A stretch of DNA of 18,535 bases from CAZFDE01 sp964517795 (GCA_964517795.1 CAZFDE010000051.1:1-18535), one strand, 5' to 3'; numbered from the stretch's first letter, positions 1 to 7,902 are shown. Numbers and translations: made by a program. Notes: generated by a model not told the origin, from the letters alone.

Positions 1-1050
1 GCCGTCCGTTTGTTCCTGAACGCCCGAACGGTCTTGAGCGCTGTTGACATGGACGTATGCATGATCAACGAAATCGTTTTGGGTATCTTTGACAATAATC
101 TTCACGGGCAACGCTTGTTGGGCTTCGATGGAGATATTTTCAGTCTGGCCGGAACTGACGGTAACCTTTTGCGGCTCGGACAGCCAGTTTGAATCGTCGC
201 TTTTGACCAGAACGACTTTTATCTCACCCGAAGACAAACCGTTCAAACGGAAATTTCCCGACTCATCCGCGACTGTTCGTTCGGAAGTAAACGGATTGTC
301 ATCGTCATCGCCATAGACAAAAACCGCAGCACCTGCAACCGGATTTTCGGTTCCTTTTTCGACCACTTTGCCTTCCAGAATAGCTTCTGGCTCGAGCATT
401 AACTGTATATCCGTCTGCCCCGGTTGGTACTTAAACTGCGGCGATCCCTGCGAAGGATCAAAGGTAGACAATTTCGCGAATCCCTCTTTTTCAACGATAA
501 ATTCCGCCGACACATTTTCCGGGATGCGGTCATAATAAAAACGCCCCTGTTCATCGGTCGAGCGGGTCAGCATCGGGTGATCCGATTGCAAAAAGAGCCA
601 TGCATACTGCGGCGCCATCATGAAAATCTGTACCCGGGCTCCGCCAATCGGTTCATTATGGTCATTCACAATAACGCCCTCAATTCGTTGGGGCTTAGTC
701 AGTTTGATATCACTTTGCTGATCGGACCGCATATGCCAGTTGACAAATCCGATGGCAAAGGATTCCGCATCGACAATGATCATTCCCATAGCCTGCTGAT
801 TGGGACTTTTTACGGTTTTAATTTCAAACGCGCCTTCGTCGTTGCTTAAAGTTTCTGCCAATTGCTTTTGGTCAAATGTCTTGGCGGTTGAACTGAACTG
901 CATCGCAAATACAGTGACCTTGGCCCTTTCAACCGGATTACCGTTCGGGTCGAGGACATTTCCGCTGAAGGTGATTTCTTCCTCGGCGAAGCACAGACTT
1001 GCAAATATCATTAAGGCTAAAATAGTGGTTATGAATGCTCGAATCTTCAT
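1..1050 (-). CDS. Exported carboxypeptidase-regulatory-like repeat protein, 3' end beyond the window
   Basis: The frame is open from ATG at 1050 to the left edge (350 codons) with no stop, so the C-terminus is missing. Residues 1-22 form a signal peptide (MKIRAF, a hydrophobic core, then CFA|EE). What follows resembles tandem Ig-like carboxypeptidase regulatory domains (PF13620 type). Motifs include GNVLDPNGNPVERAKVTVFA (about 30-49), GVIVNDHNEPIGGARVQIF (about 125-143) and GKVVEKGTENPVAGAAVFVY (about 228-247), each followed by a DEQGRFYY/DESGNFRL-type strand. Such repeats are structural beta-sandwiches on secreted proteins, so no enzyme activity is claimed. The start has AGGGAG at 1057-1062, 6 nt upstream. 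The gene begins 12 nt after the stop of the upstream gene, so the two are probably cotranscribed. Family assignment is fairly secure; the role is unknown. Confidence 0.88.
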   Translation of the reverse strand, partial: MKIRAFITTILALMIFASLCFAEEEITFSGNVLDPNGNPVERAKVTVFAMQFSSTAKTFDQKQLAETLSNDEGAFEIKTVKSPNQQAMGMIIVDAESFAIGFVNWHMRSDQQSDIKLTKPQRIEGVIVNDHNEPIGGARVQIFMMAPQYAWLFLQSDHPMLTRSTDEQGRFYYDRIPENVSAEFIVEKEGFAKLSTFDPSQGSPQFKYQPGQTDIQLMLEPEAILEGKVVEKGTENPVAGAAVFVYGDDDDNPFTSERTVADESGNFRLNGLSSGEIKVVLVKSDDSNWLSEPQKVTVSSGQTENISIEAQQALPVKIIVKDTQNDFVDHAYVHVNSAQDRSGVQEQTDG

Positions 1051-1062
1051 TTTTTGCTCCCT

Positions 1063-3984
1063 TTATCGGCTAACAGATTTCTTCTTTCGCGTTAAAACGG
1101 CAATTACCCCAATAATTGCGATAACGACAAGCACGGCAATCAGATTTTTCGATCGACTTGCCGGTGTTGCGACTTCATTGACATCAGCAGGGGCCTTGGC
1201 CTCAGTGAGTGTCTGGGATTGGGTCAATAGTGTCGGCATGGAAGCGACTTGCGGCTGTGGCATTTGGCCTTCGTAAAGCCCCTGAATCTGTTCATCCGAG
1301 AGGGCGATACTGTATATCTGAACATCGTCGATCAAACCTGCAAAGGGGCGATTTCTAAAACAGCCGATCCTGACATTGTCGTCGGCCGCCGTATTGAAGA
1401 TCCCATTGTGAAACATACTGCGTTCCTCCAGTTTGCCATCGACATACAGTCGGATATCGTCAATATCCGGATCGCCGTTTGGATCAAACACACCGGCGAC
1501 ATGATGCCACTGACCGTCATTGATTTTAGTCGAGCCGGCAATAAAGCCGCCCTGAACCTCGATTCGGATCGTTCCCGGAACACTAACCCCTGGATCATTG
1601 ACTCGAAATACCCATTTTTGCGTCATCTGGCCAGAACCCCATGTCAGAATCTCGCCTTTATCGCAGGTCGTCTTGATCCAGGCCGCCATGGTGCGAGGGG
1701 CCGAACCCGTGACTCCGGGATATCCTTTGATCTCGATGAAGTCTTTGTCGGTCCCGCGAAAATCGATGCATTCGGCGATCTTGCCGTCCACCAGCTTAAG
1801 GCCGTTGGCATCGCTGACCGTGCCGTCTCGACCGTACTCGCTGCTATCGGCTACGGCGTTACCATCAACGTCATCGAGTGTCCAATACGCACATAATCCG
1901 CCCGTTGTGAACTGCCACAGCGGGCCGGTGATAACGGTGTCGTCAGTCTGAACCTCATCCACCCGCCAGTAATACCGGCTAAACGGCGTCAAGTCGGTTA
2001 GTTCAACTTCGCAACCATCTTTGAGTGTAACGATCCGTTTCATCTCATCGGGCGATGTGCCCAGATAGACCTCGTGTCCCTTTGTCTTCCAGCCGGGTGT
2101 CCAGGTCAGCGTAACTTTATCGGTACTGGCGATATCACCGTTGTTCTGCGGTATCGGATTTAACGCTTCAATACTGGGGATCTCATAAAACGCCACCTCG
2201 GACAGGCCGACATGATCACTTCCCTCAAACGGTTTGATATCGCTGAATCGAACCTTGCGGGCATCCAGTCCCTCAAATGTCAGTACGGCCGGCTCATCGT
2301 AGTCATTGGTCCCTTCGGCCTGTTGAAATTCATAATCGTCATAAACCTGTCGCCACGAATCCCCATCGCCCAGAACCGAGATATCCGCGGATCGAATGCC
2401 GTAAAAACTCTTCCAGTTGTTATTGTAATTATAAACCAGGATCGTCCCCAAGGGATGAATTTGGCCTAAGTCAAATTCGATGAAACCGTCCTTGGAATCG
2501 ACCGTGCTGAGCCACATTTCAGCGGCTTTCGCACTGTGTTCCTTGAGAAAATCATTATCGGTGTCCTTGAGTTGGTTCGGATCCACGAGTGCGCTGGGTG
2601 ACCCATTTTGCGTCGGCATATCGGTGGAAACCGACACCGAAGTAATCTGCGGGCCGGTGGGGACGGGTTTGCGGTCATCGGCCTTTAATACGATTGCCTG
2701 GGCGGCCACCTTAAACGGACAGGCATCGACCTGAGCGGTTATCATCAAGGGTTTTACAATATTTTCGGGCTCTCGCCACGAGAGCGAACAGGTGGGGAAT
2801 CACCCATACTCCAGCGCAAAGGTCTTGTCATAATCGCCGGTCTTATCTTTAATCACGATCTTCGGAGCAGTGGGGCGGTTGTTATTTTTCAACAACTCAA
2901 TCCGCCCATCCATCTGGTCGGTCAGCTCCTGCTGAATATAAAACTGCTTATCTCCTCGATTCCGCATTTCCAGCTTGGAGATAAGCGGCTCGCCGACGGG
3001 GACTCGGGCAGTTTGCGATGCGGACACATCAAATAGACCGCCCTGATTGTAGTAATATTGTCCTTTCAGTGACCACGAATCGCCCTGATCGTCTTTGCGC
3101 AGGATTTTCCAAAGATTAATGCGATAATGCCCGACCGGCAACTCGCACTTTCCATCGATGATTTCAGGGAAAAACAAACCATTTTCGCCGCCGGCAGAAA
3201 AATCTTCAATATCGTTTTGCATTTCAACCGTACCGAACTGAATACCCGTCGCCGGCGACAGTTCAATGAAAGCCCCGTCCCGAGCGGCACTGAAATTGTA
3301 GTATTTACCGGCGATGACTACATATTTACCGGTAAACGGTGTTTTTTCGCGGCCCATGTCGCCAAAAGAAATTCGGTCGCAATTATAAAAATTAACCGAA
3401 CTGTCGTTGAATGTTCCATTGCACTGGTAATCAATCAGTTTGCAATCGAGGACGTTGCCATCTGCAAGGGTAATCTGCCCCTCATACCACCCGGCCGACG
3501 AAAAGCTAAGGCTTTTGTAGTTGTTATCATAGCTGTAATACCTAAAATTCAGATGATATGTAATCGGCCCATCATCGGTATTGAAAATGACCTCTGCCGG
3601 GCCCATATGACAAGAATATTCGTCAAAATAATTTCGTTTGACCGGCGTTTCATCCGCCAGGCTGCCGTCGCCGTCAGAGTCGATATAAACCACATCATAC
3701 AGCCGCATTTTAGATGTCTTATCGAGTGCGACCCATCGAAAGCCGTTTGCATCCATTGGCGTCTGCCACTTGGCAAATAACGGCTCAGGACAGTTGAAAT
3801 CCGGCATCGCGACCCCTTCGGGCTTTTCGCTGTTTCTTAGGTCGAAACCTGTGCTGGAAACACCTAAATAACTATCGGCATCCTTGTCAAAGCGGTATCG
3901 CAGCCAATATGTCTCGGCCGGCAAAAGGCAAGAAAATGCTAAACATACCAGTAAAACCGAAAAAAACCATGTTTTCGATCTCAT
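1063..3984 (-). CDS. Putative selenoprotein: exported protein with UxxxC motif, discoidin, FN3-like and LamG domains and C-terminal membrane anchor
   Basis: Annotated as one gene read through an in-frame TGA at 2800-2802 (codon 395), giving 973 residues. Residues 1-23 are a signal peptide (LLPA|ET). Residues 24-394 are an unrecognised domain with an EF-hand-like loop DSDGDGSLADE at 102-112. The recoded site reads EYG-U395-FPTC399-SLSWREP. Then come an F5/8-type-C (discoidin)-like region at about 480-605 and an FN3-like region at about 605-695 ending YYWRVDEV. A LamG/jelly-roll domain follows at about 697-895 (DGQWHHVAGVFDP, IRLYVDGKLE, GLIDDVQIYSIALSDEQI). A C-terminal membrane segment at about 947-965 is followed by RKKK. 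Without recoding, the frame splits into a 394-residue protein ending EYG and a 561-residue protein (start TTG 2748 or ATG 2745). That downstream product would have no signal peptide and no Shine-Dalgarno although its domains are extracellular. The start ATG at 3984 has AAGGA at 3992-3996. Selenocysteine is inferred; the open frame and hairpin are seen directly. Confidence 0.72.
2769..2802 (-). promoter_or_regulatory. SECIS-like element: in-frame TGA plus hairpin (copy A)
   Basis: On the minus strand the TGA (2802-2800) is followed by a 14-nt spacer and then by the perfect hairpin GCTCTCG-TGG-CGAGAGC (stem 2785-2779 with 2775-2769, loop 2778-2776). If the closing C-G pair opens, the apical loop becomes GTGGC and starts 21 nt after the TGA. 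Bacterial SECIS elements are stem-loops directly downstream of UGA, with the apical loop within roughly 16-37 nt and a G among its first two bases. This element fits. No T-run follows (CCCGAAAAT), so it is not an intrinsic terminator. It encodes part of CSLSWREP. Confidence 0.7.
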
Positions 3985-4044
3985 TTTCGAATCCTTAAAT
4001 AAACAACAGCGCTATTTATACAATATAGACTGCAATTACGCCAA
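3982..4044 (-). promoter_or_regulatory. Possible promoter of the 973-residue gene
   Basis: Within the 95-bp gap upstream of ATG 3984, the minus strand has a TTGGCG box (4044-4039), an 18-nt spacer and TATAAA (4020-4015), followed by AAGGA (3996-3992) and the ATG. It resembles a sigma70-type promoter with an imperfect -35. The region is AT-rich, so chance matches are likely. The gene could also be cotranscribed with the gene ending at 4080. Confidence 0.35.
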
Positions 4045-4079
4045 AATGTTACAAACTTTTTCTCAGAAAGAGAATTTTT

Positions 4080-5237
4080 TTAATCCAATGACGTAATTTG
4101 GGGGTCACTTGCCGATTGTAGCGGCTCTGTCGATTGACAACCCTTTTCGTAATAGACCTTTACGGCTCTGGTCCCGATCAAATCGCCAAAACGTTTGCGG
4201 TAAATGTTGTTATTCAACACGATCAGCATAAAAGGCAATATAAAAACATACAATAAAACCCCGCAGACCATCGGGTAAATGACGATGATTAGAATCATTT
4301 CGAAGATACCTAAGAATCCTCCAGAGAATGCTGATATCATCGAAAAAAGCATAAACGGCGCACAGACCGCAAAAAGGCTGGCCGGAATCGCCACTAAAAG
4401 CCATAGCATAAAAATCACGGGTGTAAATCGTTTTCGGCATAAAAATGCTGCCAGGCAGAAACTGATGAGTAACGCGGCCCATGTGATGAGTGCAGATATT
4501 AAATAACCGATTGAACTCCAATCCCGGGCTAGAAAAATCATGCCCAAGGCGGCCAAAATTATAACCAGAAGGGCGCTGACGATGAAGCGGGCGAATTTGT
4601 TCTCAACGCCGGCGATTCTACCGCTGAGCAGCCAGAGGATCGTAAATGGGATCACCAGCAGTTTGAGATATTCTGCAATTGGATACAAATTGTTGGATTG
4701 GGCTACGGCCAGTACCACCAGCATCCATGCGGCCGTGGCGATCAGGATCGCTAATGCACCGGCATTGCGATTTTCTTTCGGCAGCAGCAGGGCGGCAAAT
4801 AATATGATCCACAGATGCACATCGGGTATGTTATAGTACCATTTCCAAAAGTAAAAAACCGGTTCGGATAAAGCTTCATTCTCGAAACTGCCGTCGGCTG
4901 AAGTAACAATTTTCAGTTTTCCATGTGTAAAAAGGGGTACTCGCCACGAGTACGAACACGTCCCGCCTCAGCCATACCTGAACGTGCCGCTTTCGAGCAG
5001 TTTCTCGCCGCGATAAATGCGAACTGCCGGATTCGTTCGTTCGGACCTATCTTGAACTGCTGCAACCCTGTTCCCGTTCGGATCAATCAATTTATAATTC
5101 AGATTCAGTTGTCGTCCCGATCGTTGGACATCCACAGAAGATCGAAAGGAGTCTGTGCCATTGTTTTGCTCTTCAGCCAATGTCAAGGAAGTTAAACATA
5201 ATAATACGAACAATGTTTTTATCAGCAATTTCTTCAT
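4080..5237 (-). CDS. Putative selenoprotein: exported UxxxC domain fused to a multi-pass membrane domain
   Basis: Annotated as one gene read through an in-frame TGA at 4968-4970 (codon 90), giving 385 residues. Residues 1-21 are a signal peptide (MKKLLIKT, hydrophobic core, TLA|EE). Residues 22-89 form a small, probably beta-rich domain (LNLNYKLIDPNGNRV, then IYRGEKLLESGTFRYG). The recoded site reads FRYG-U90-GGTC94-SYSWRVP. The frame stays open for 49 further codons (HGKLKIVTSADGSFENEALS, FYFWKWYYNIPDV) before the first conventional start candidate, GTG 4820. That GTG lies inside the hydrophobic stretch PDVHLWIILFAALLLP and has no ribosome binding site, so it is a poor start. About seven membrane segments follow (roughly residues 138-355), then a polar tail starting NNNIYRKRFGDLIG. 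The region before Sec aligns loosely with the same region of the neighbouring gene (P-x-I/V...F-x-YG). The start ATG 5237 lacks a clear Shine-Dalgarno. Function is unknown; Sec or Cys chemistry with C94 suggests a thiol-redox or metal role. Confidence 0.7.
4937..4970 (-). promoter_or_regulatory. SECIS-like element: in-frame TGA plus hairpin (copy B)
   Basis: On the minus strand the TGA (4970-4968) is followed by a 14-nt spacer and the perfect hairpin GTACTCG-TGG-CGAGTAC (stem 4953-4947 with 4943-4937, loop 4946-4944). Three outer G-C pairs are possible between GGG in the spacer and CCC after the stem. Spacing and loop are identical to copy A, while the stem bases differ in a compensatory way. 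A CCCCTTTTT run follows, so this copy alone could be mistaken for a terminator. However, the frame continues and copy A has no T-run. It encodes part of CSYSWRVP. Confidence 0.7.
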
Positions 5238-5355
5238 CGCGAGACAGATTTTAACCGCCTGTTGAATCTGAATAAAGAAAAAACTAAATAAAATTACACC
5301 CCCTTCAACGTCTCATAATATATGTTATGTTTCATTGGGGCTGAGGAGGTCAAAT

Positions 5356-5400
5356 ATGGCTTTCCAAGCAAAATATAGCGTTTATGAGGTTTTGCAGTGA
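5356..5400 (+). CDS. Possible 14-codon micro-ORF with strong ribosome binding site
   Basis: GAGGAGGT at 5343-5350 lies 5 nt before ATG 5356 and the frame runs to TGA at 5398-5400, encoding MAFQAKYSVYEVLQ. Its stop abuts the stop of the convergent TPR gene (5401-5403). The Shine-Dalgarno is stronger than that of almost any large gene in this window. The peptide has no recognisable motif and the stretch is otherwise non-coding. It could be a leader peptide, a small protein or chance. Confidence 0.25.
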   Translation: MAFQAKYSVYEVLQ

Positions 5401-6984
5401 TCAGGATTGAAACAGTTCAGATGTGCTTTCGGCAAGGTTGTCCCAATTGACAGTCGCCCTGTCCAAAAGCCCAAGATTTTGCAGTACGATCGATATATTT
5501 ACGGCCGCATCCGTATATGAATAATTATCTTCCATAAAACGTTCCAGATTCATCACAGATGATGCAAATTTAATCTTGTCACAATACAATACTGCAATTT
5601 GGTAATGAAGTTTAACGAACGCAGGATCATGAGGATGCCGATCCGTAAGCAGTTTAATTCCCTCCGTTTCATGGCCTTGATTATATAGCAGCATGGATAA
5701 TTTATGCCTGGCCCGGTAAAAGGTATCATTTGTTTGCACCGCACATGACATATAATGGGCCGCTTTTTGCGCATCACCATTATATAAATACAACATACCC
5801 AATCGGTAATATAAATCCGGGTTTTTTGTATTATTCTGAAGCATTGAGCCGAATCGGTGAATCATCAGATCGACAATCTGGCCTTGATTTTCTTCATAAT
5901 CCACATTTTCCGGGTTCGATAACTTAAACAATAATTTTGCCGTTTCGCCGAATAACAGAATACTGTTTTGATTAATTGATGCGGCCAATCCCAATGTAGA
6001 AATCGCTTGTTTGGCCATATTTCCGCATGATCGAGCACGTGCTAATCCGATATACGCATCGATAATTAAGTCATTCAACTCCATGGAGGCATTAAATTTC
6101 TTAGCCGCTCGTTCGTCTTCTCCGCATCGCATAAAAAGGGTGCCCAGTTTTATGGTTGCCTCCAGATAATCCGGTCTGATATGAAGCGCCTTTTCATAAG
6201 CATCAATGGCCTGGTCCATTGCTCCAATTTTGGCAAGCACGTCCCCATACCTTACATATAAATCCGCCCGGTGCGGCTGGATATCCACTTGATTCTCTAA
6301 TTCCTGTGCGGCCTGGTAGAATTGTTCATCTGCAATCATTTTTTCGATCACGTCGATCTGTGAATCAAAGTTGTCCGGATGAATAATAATCGCCGTATTA
6401 AACGCATCGATCGCACGCTGATAGTCTTTGCGAATAAGATACAGATTGCCCAGGGTAATCAATTGCGATACATTATCAGGGTATTCCCGCCTTAGTTGTT
6501 CATATTCGCATGTTGTCTGATCCAGGTGGTTGTTTTGGTAATGTATCGCGGCCAATCGTTGTCTGGGCAACAGCAAATGATTCTTAAATTTAAGGCAATC
6601 CTGAAAATATGCGGCCGCTTGATCGGCCTTACCCAATCGCTCAAAGCAATGACCTAAGGCATACAAGGCGACCGTATTATTAGCGATATGACGATATATA
6701 TGCTGCAAATGGTCTTGCGCGATGTGGATTTGATTGTTGCCGATCGCAAGGGCCGCGGCCGCTAAACGCCCTTTTGGGCAATCGGGGTATTCGAACATAT
6801 AGAATCGGATATATTTTTCAGCGGCATCTGCTTTTTGATCCGAATAATACCGAATAATCTCCCTGAGGCGCTTATGTTGCTCATCGTGTTGACTTTTTGA
6901 CGTTATCGTATCCAGCCAGTGCCAAATTAACTCGCTGGTATCGATATTCATCCCTCGCCCCAAAATTTCAAGAAGTTGGCCCAT
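5401..6984 (-). CDS. Cytoplasmic tetratricopeptide repeat (TPR) protein
   Basis: The protein has 527 residues with no signal peptide or membrane segment. It contains a solenoid of TPR helix pairs from about residue 60 to 500. Clear units include VALYALGHCFERLGKADQAA, LITLGNLYLIRKDYQRAIDA, LYVRYGDVLAKIGAMDQAID and LYYRLGMLYLYNGDAQKAAH, with the usual A/L/G/Y/A consensus positions. TPR arrays are protein-protein interaction scaffolds; no catalytic domain is attached. ATG 6984 has no good Shine-Dalgarno (a GGTGAGG lies about 20 nt upstream). An internal ATG at residue 12 (MNIDTSEL) preceded by GCGAGGG is an alternative start. The gene stands 237 bp downstream of the response regulator on the same strand, and a link between them is only positional. 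The stop is TGA; the next in-frame codons show no hairpin and soon meet another TGA, so it is a normal stop. Confidence 0.85.
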   Translation of the reverse strand: MGQLLEILGRGMNIDTSELIWHWLDTITSKSQHDEQHKRLREIIRYYSDQKADAAEKYIRFYMFEYPDCPKGRLAAAALAIGNNQIHIAQDHLQHIYRHIANNTVALYALGHCFERLGKADQAAAYFQDCLKFKNHLLLPRQRLAAIHYQNNHLDQTTCEYEQLRREYPDNVSQLITLGNLYLIRKDYQRAIDAFNTAIIIHPDNFDSQIDVIEKMIADEQFYQAAQELENQVDIQPHRADLYVRYGDVLAKIGAMDQAIDAYEKALHIRPDYLEATIKLGTLFMRCGEDERAAKKFNASMELNDLIIDAYIGLARARSCGNMAKQAISTLGLAASINQNSILLFGETAKLLFKLSNPENVDYEENQGQIVDLMIHRFGSMLQNNTKNPDLYYRLGMLYLYNGDAQKAAHYMSCAVQTNDTFYRARHKLSMLLYNQGHETEGIKLLTDRHPHDPAFVKLHYQIAVLYCDKIKFASSVMNLERFMEDNYSYTDAAVNISIVLQNLGLLDRATVNWDNLAESTSELFQS

Positions 6985-7100
6985 AACGTGTCTTTTACAA
7001 AAATACCCTCACCTTTATTCCACAGACGAAACAGCCTTTGTGGCTGCGTTAATGGATTATCGGCACGATTTGATATGGCGTTAATTTCAAAGCAAGTAAA

Positions 7101-7134
7101 GACTTATCGAAGGGTTTTTACAGTCGATAAAGTC
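7101..7134 (-). terminator. Imperfect inverted repeat, possible terminator after the response regulator
   Basis: GACTTATCGA at 7101-7110 pairs with TCGATAAAGTC at 7124-7134 (10 bp, one bulged A) around a 13-nt loop. On the minus strand it is followed by TTTACTTGCTTTG, a weak T-rich tract. It lies about 90 nt downstream of the regulator stop. The stem is AT-rich, so terminator function is uncertain; a regulatory hairpin in the leader of the TPR gene is possible. Confidence 0.35.
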
Positions 7135-7221
7135 TGTTTTGGCATAGATATGACGATTATGATACCGCTTGGGGGTATTATTTGCATTGTGCCGGATTCA
7201 GGGATTGGCAATTATAGGAGC

Positions 7222-7695
7222 TTAAGTCGCCCTTGATTGTTTTTCCACTTCGCTCAAATAGGCCAGTGTCCGCTCGAGTGTATCGGTCAGATTTTTCAAT
7301 CGTAGCATCGTACGCACCCGGGTAAGCAGTTCGAGCTTATTGACGGGTTTGCTGAGAAAATCGTCTGTATTCGCGTCGATCGCCCTTTCGATATCACCGT
7401 ATTCATTTAAGGCCGTTACCATGATCACGGGGATATTCTTCGTTTTAGGATCACTTTTGATCCGCTTGCAGACCTCAAAACCGCTCATTTTGGGCATCAT
7501 GATGTCCAACAGCACCAGATCCGGCGTTTCGCGATTGATTATTTCAATTGCCTCAATTCCGTCCGTCGCCGCCAGGGTTTCACAGTCGATATCCTCGAGA
7601 TAAGCCTGCAGCAATTCCAGGTTTTGCTGGTTATCGTCAACAACCAGAATGACCGGTGTTTTCTGTGTTTGGATATCTTCGATTTTCTCTTCCAT
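7222..7695 (-). CDS. Single-domain response regulator with C-terminal coiled-coil tail
   Basis: The protein has 157 residues from ATG 7695, chosen because AAGGAG (7701-7706) sits 5 nt upstream. A longer frame to 7746 adds a non-homologous extension. A receiver (REC) domain covers about residues 14-133. It has the acidic pair in ILVVDDNQQN, the phospho-acceptor Asp in LVLLDIMMP, the switch Thr in VIMVTALNE and the conserved Lys in FLSKPVNKLELL. A short helix (LKNLTDTLERTLAYLSEVEK) follows, with no DNA-binding or enzymatic output domain. Such stand-alone receivers act by protein contact or as phosphate shuttles; this helical tail resembles the linkers that precede output domains in response-regulator families. 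No cognate kinase is adjacent. The gene is divergent from the EF-G-like gene across 207 bp. Confidence 0.92.
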   Translation of the reverse strand: MEEKIEDIQTQKTPVILVVDDNQQNLELLQAYLEDIDCETLAATDGIEAIEIINRETPDLVLLDIMMPKMSGFEVCKRIKSDPKTKNIPVIMVTALNEYGDIERAIDANTDDFLSKPVNKLELLTRVRTMLRLKNLTDTLERTLAYLSEVEKQSRAT

Positions 7696-7789
7696 CAATA
7701 CTCCTTTATCCAGGATACCGCATTCATTTTTGCCGCTTGAACACACGCATCATAACACATCGGTCCGTCACAAGCGATGAAATCTGAAA

Positions 7790-7803
7790 ATTTACATGTA
7801 AAT
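7790..7803. promoter_or_regulatory. Perfect 14-bp palindrome in a divergent intergenic region
   Basis: ATTTACATGTAAAT is a perfect dyad. It lies between the response regulator (start 7695, minus) and the EF-G-like gene (start 7903, plus). A dimeric repressor or activator site serving either gene is possible. A -10-like TTAATATAAA lies at 7841-7850 toward the EF-G-like gene. AT-rich palindromes of this size can arise by chance. Confidence 0.25.
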
Positions 7804-7902
7804 CATAGCAAAAAATTCTGGCCATCGCCACCAAAAATGCTTAATATAAAGGTTTTTCAAGAATAATGAAATTCAACATTTAGAGAAATGGAGGCTTTAG
7901 AC

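Noticed and set aside
424..849. Plus-strand 141-codon ORF and other long plus-strand frames within 1-6900
   Set aside because: They are opposite-strand shadows of well-supported minus-strand genes and show no recognisable domains or ribosome binding sites.
2745..2748. TTG/ATG as the true start of a separate LamG-domain gene
   Set aside because: There is no Shine-Dalgarno upstream, no signal peptide for an extracellular anchored protein, and the frame is open back to the TGA with a conserved motif in it.
4058..4080. TTCTC/GAGAA inverted repeat with flanking T/A runs after the membrane gene as a terminator
   Set aside because: The stem is only 5 bp and AT-rich in a generally AT-rich gap, which is too weak to annotate.
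4818..4820. GTG as the true start of a separate membrane-protein gene
   Set aside because: It lies inside a hydrophobic stretch, lacks a ribosome binding site, and 49 upstream codons in the same frame are open and protein-like.
4928..4953. Hairpin plus T-run (GTACTCG-TGG-CGAGTAC then CCCCTTTTT) read as an intrinsic terminator after an 89-residue gene
   Set aside because: The frame continues open through and beyond it into a membrane protein. The sister hairpin at 2769-2785 has no T-run, and the two share exact spacing from TGA, which termination does not require.
2769..4953. The two similar hairpins as copies of a REP-like dispersed repeat
   Set aside because: Similarity is concentrated in codons of a shared peptide motif, both copies are in the same frame directly after TGA, and stem differences are compensatory. 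A genome-wide scan could reopen this.
5401..5403. The TGA ending the TPR gene as a third recoding site
   Set aside because: No hairpin follows, the motif is absent, and another in-frame TGA occurs within about 20 codons. It behaves as an ordinary stop.
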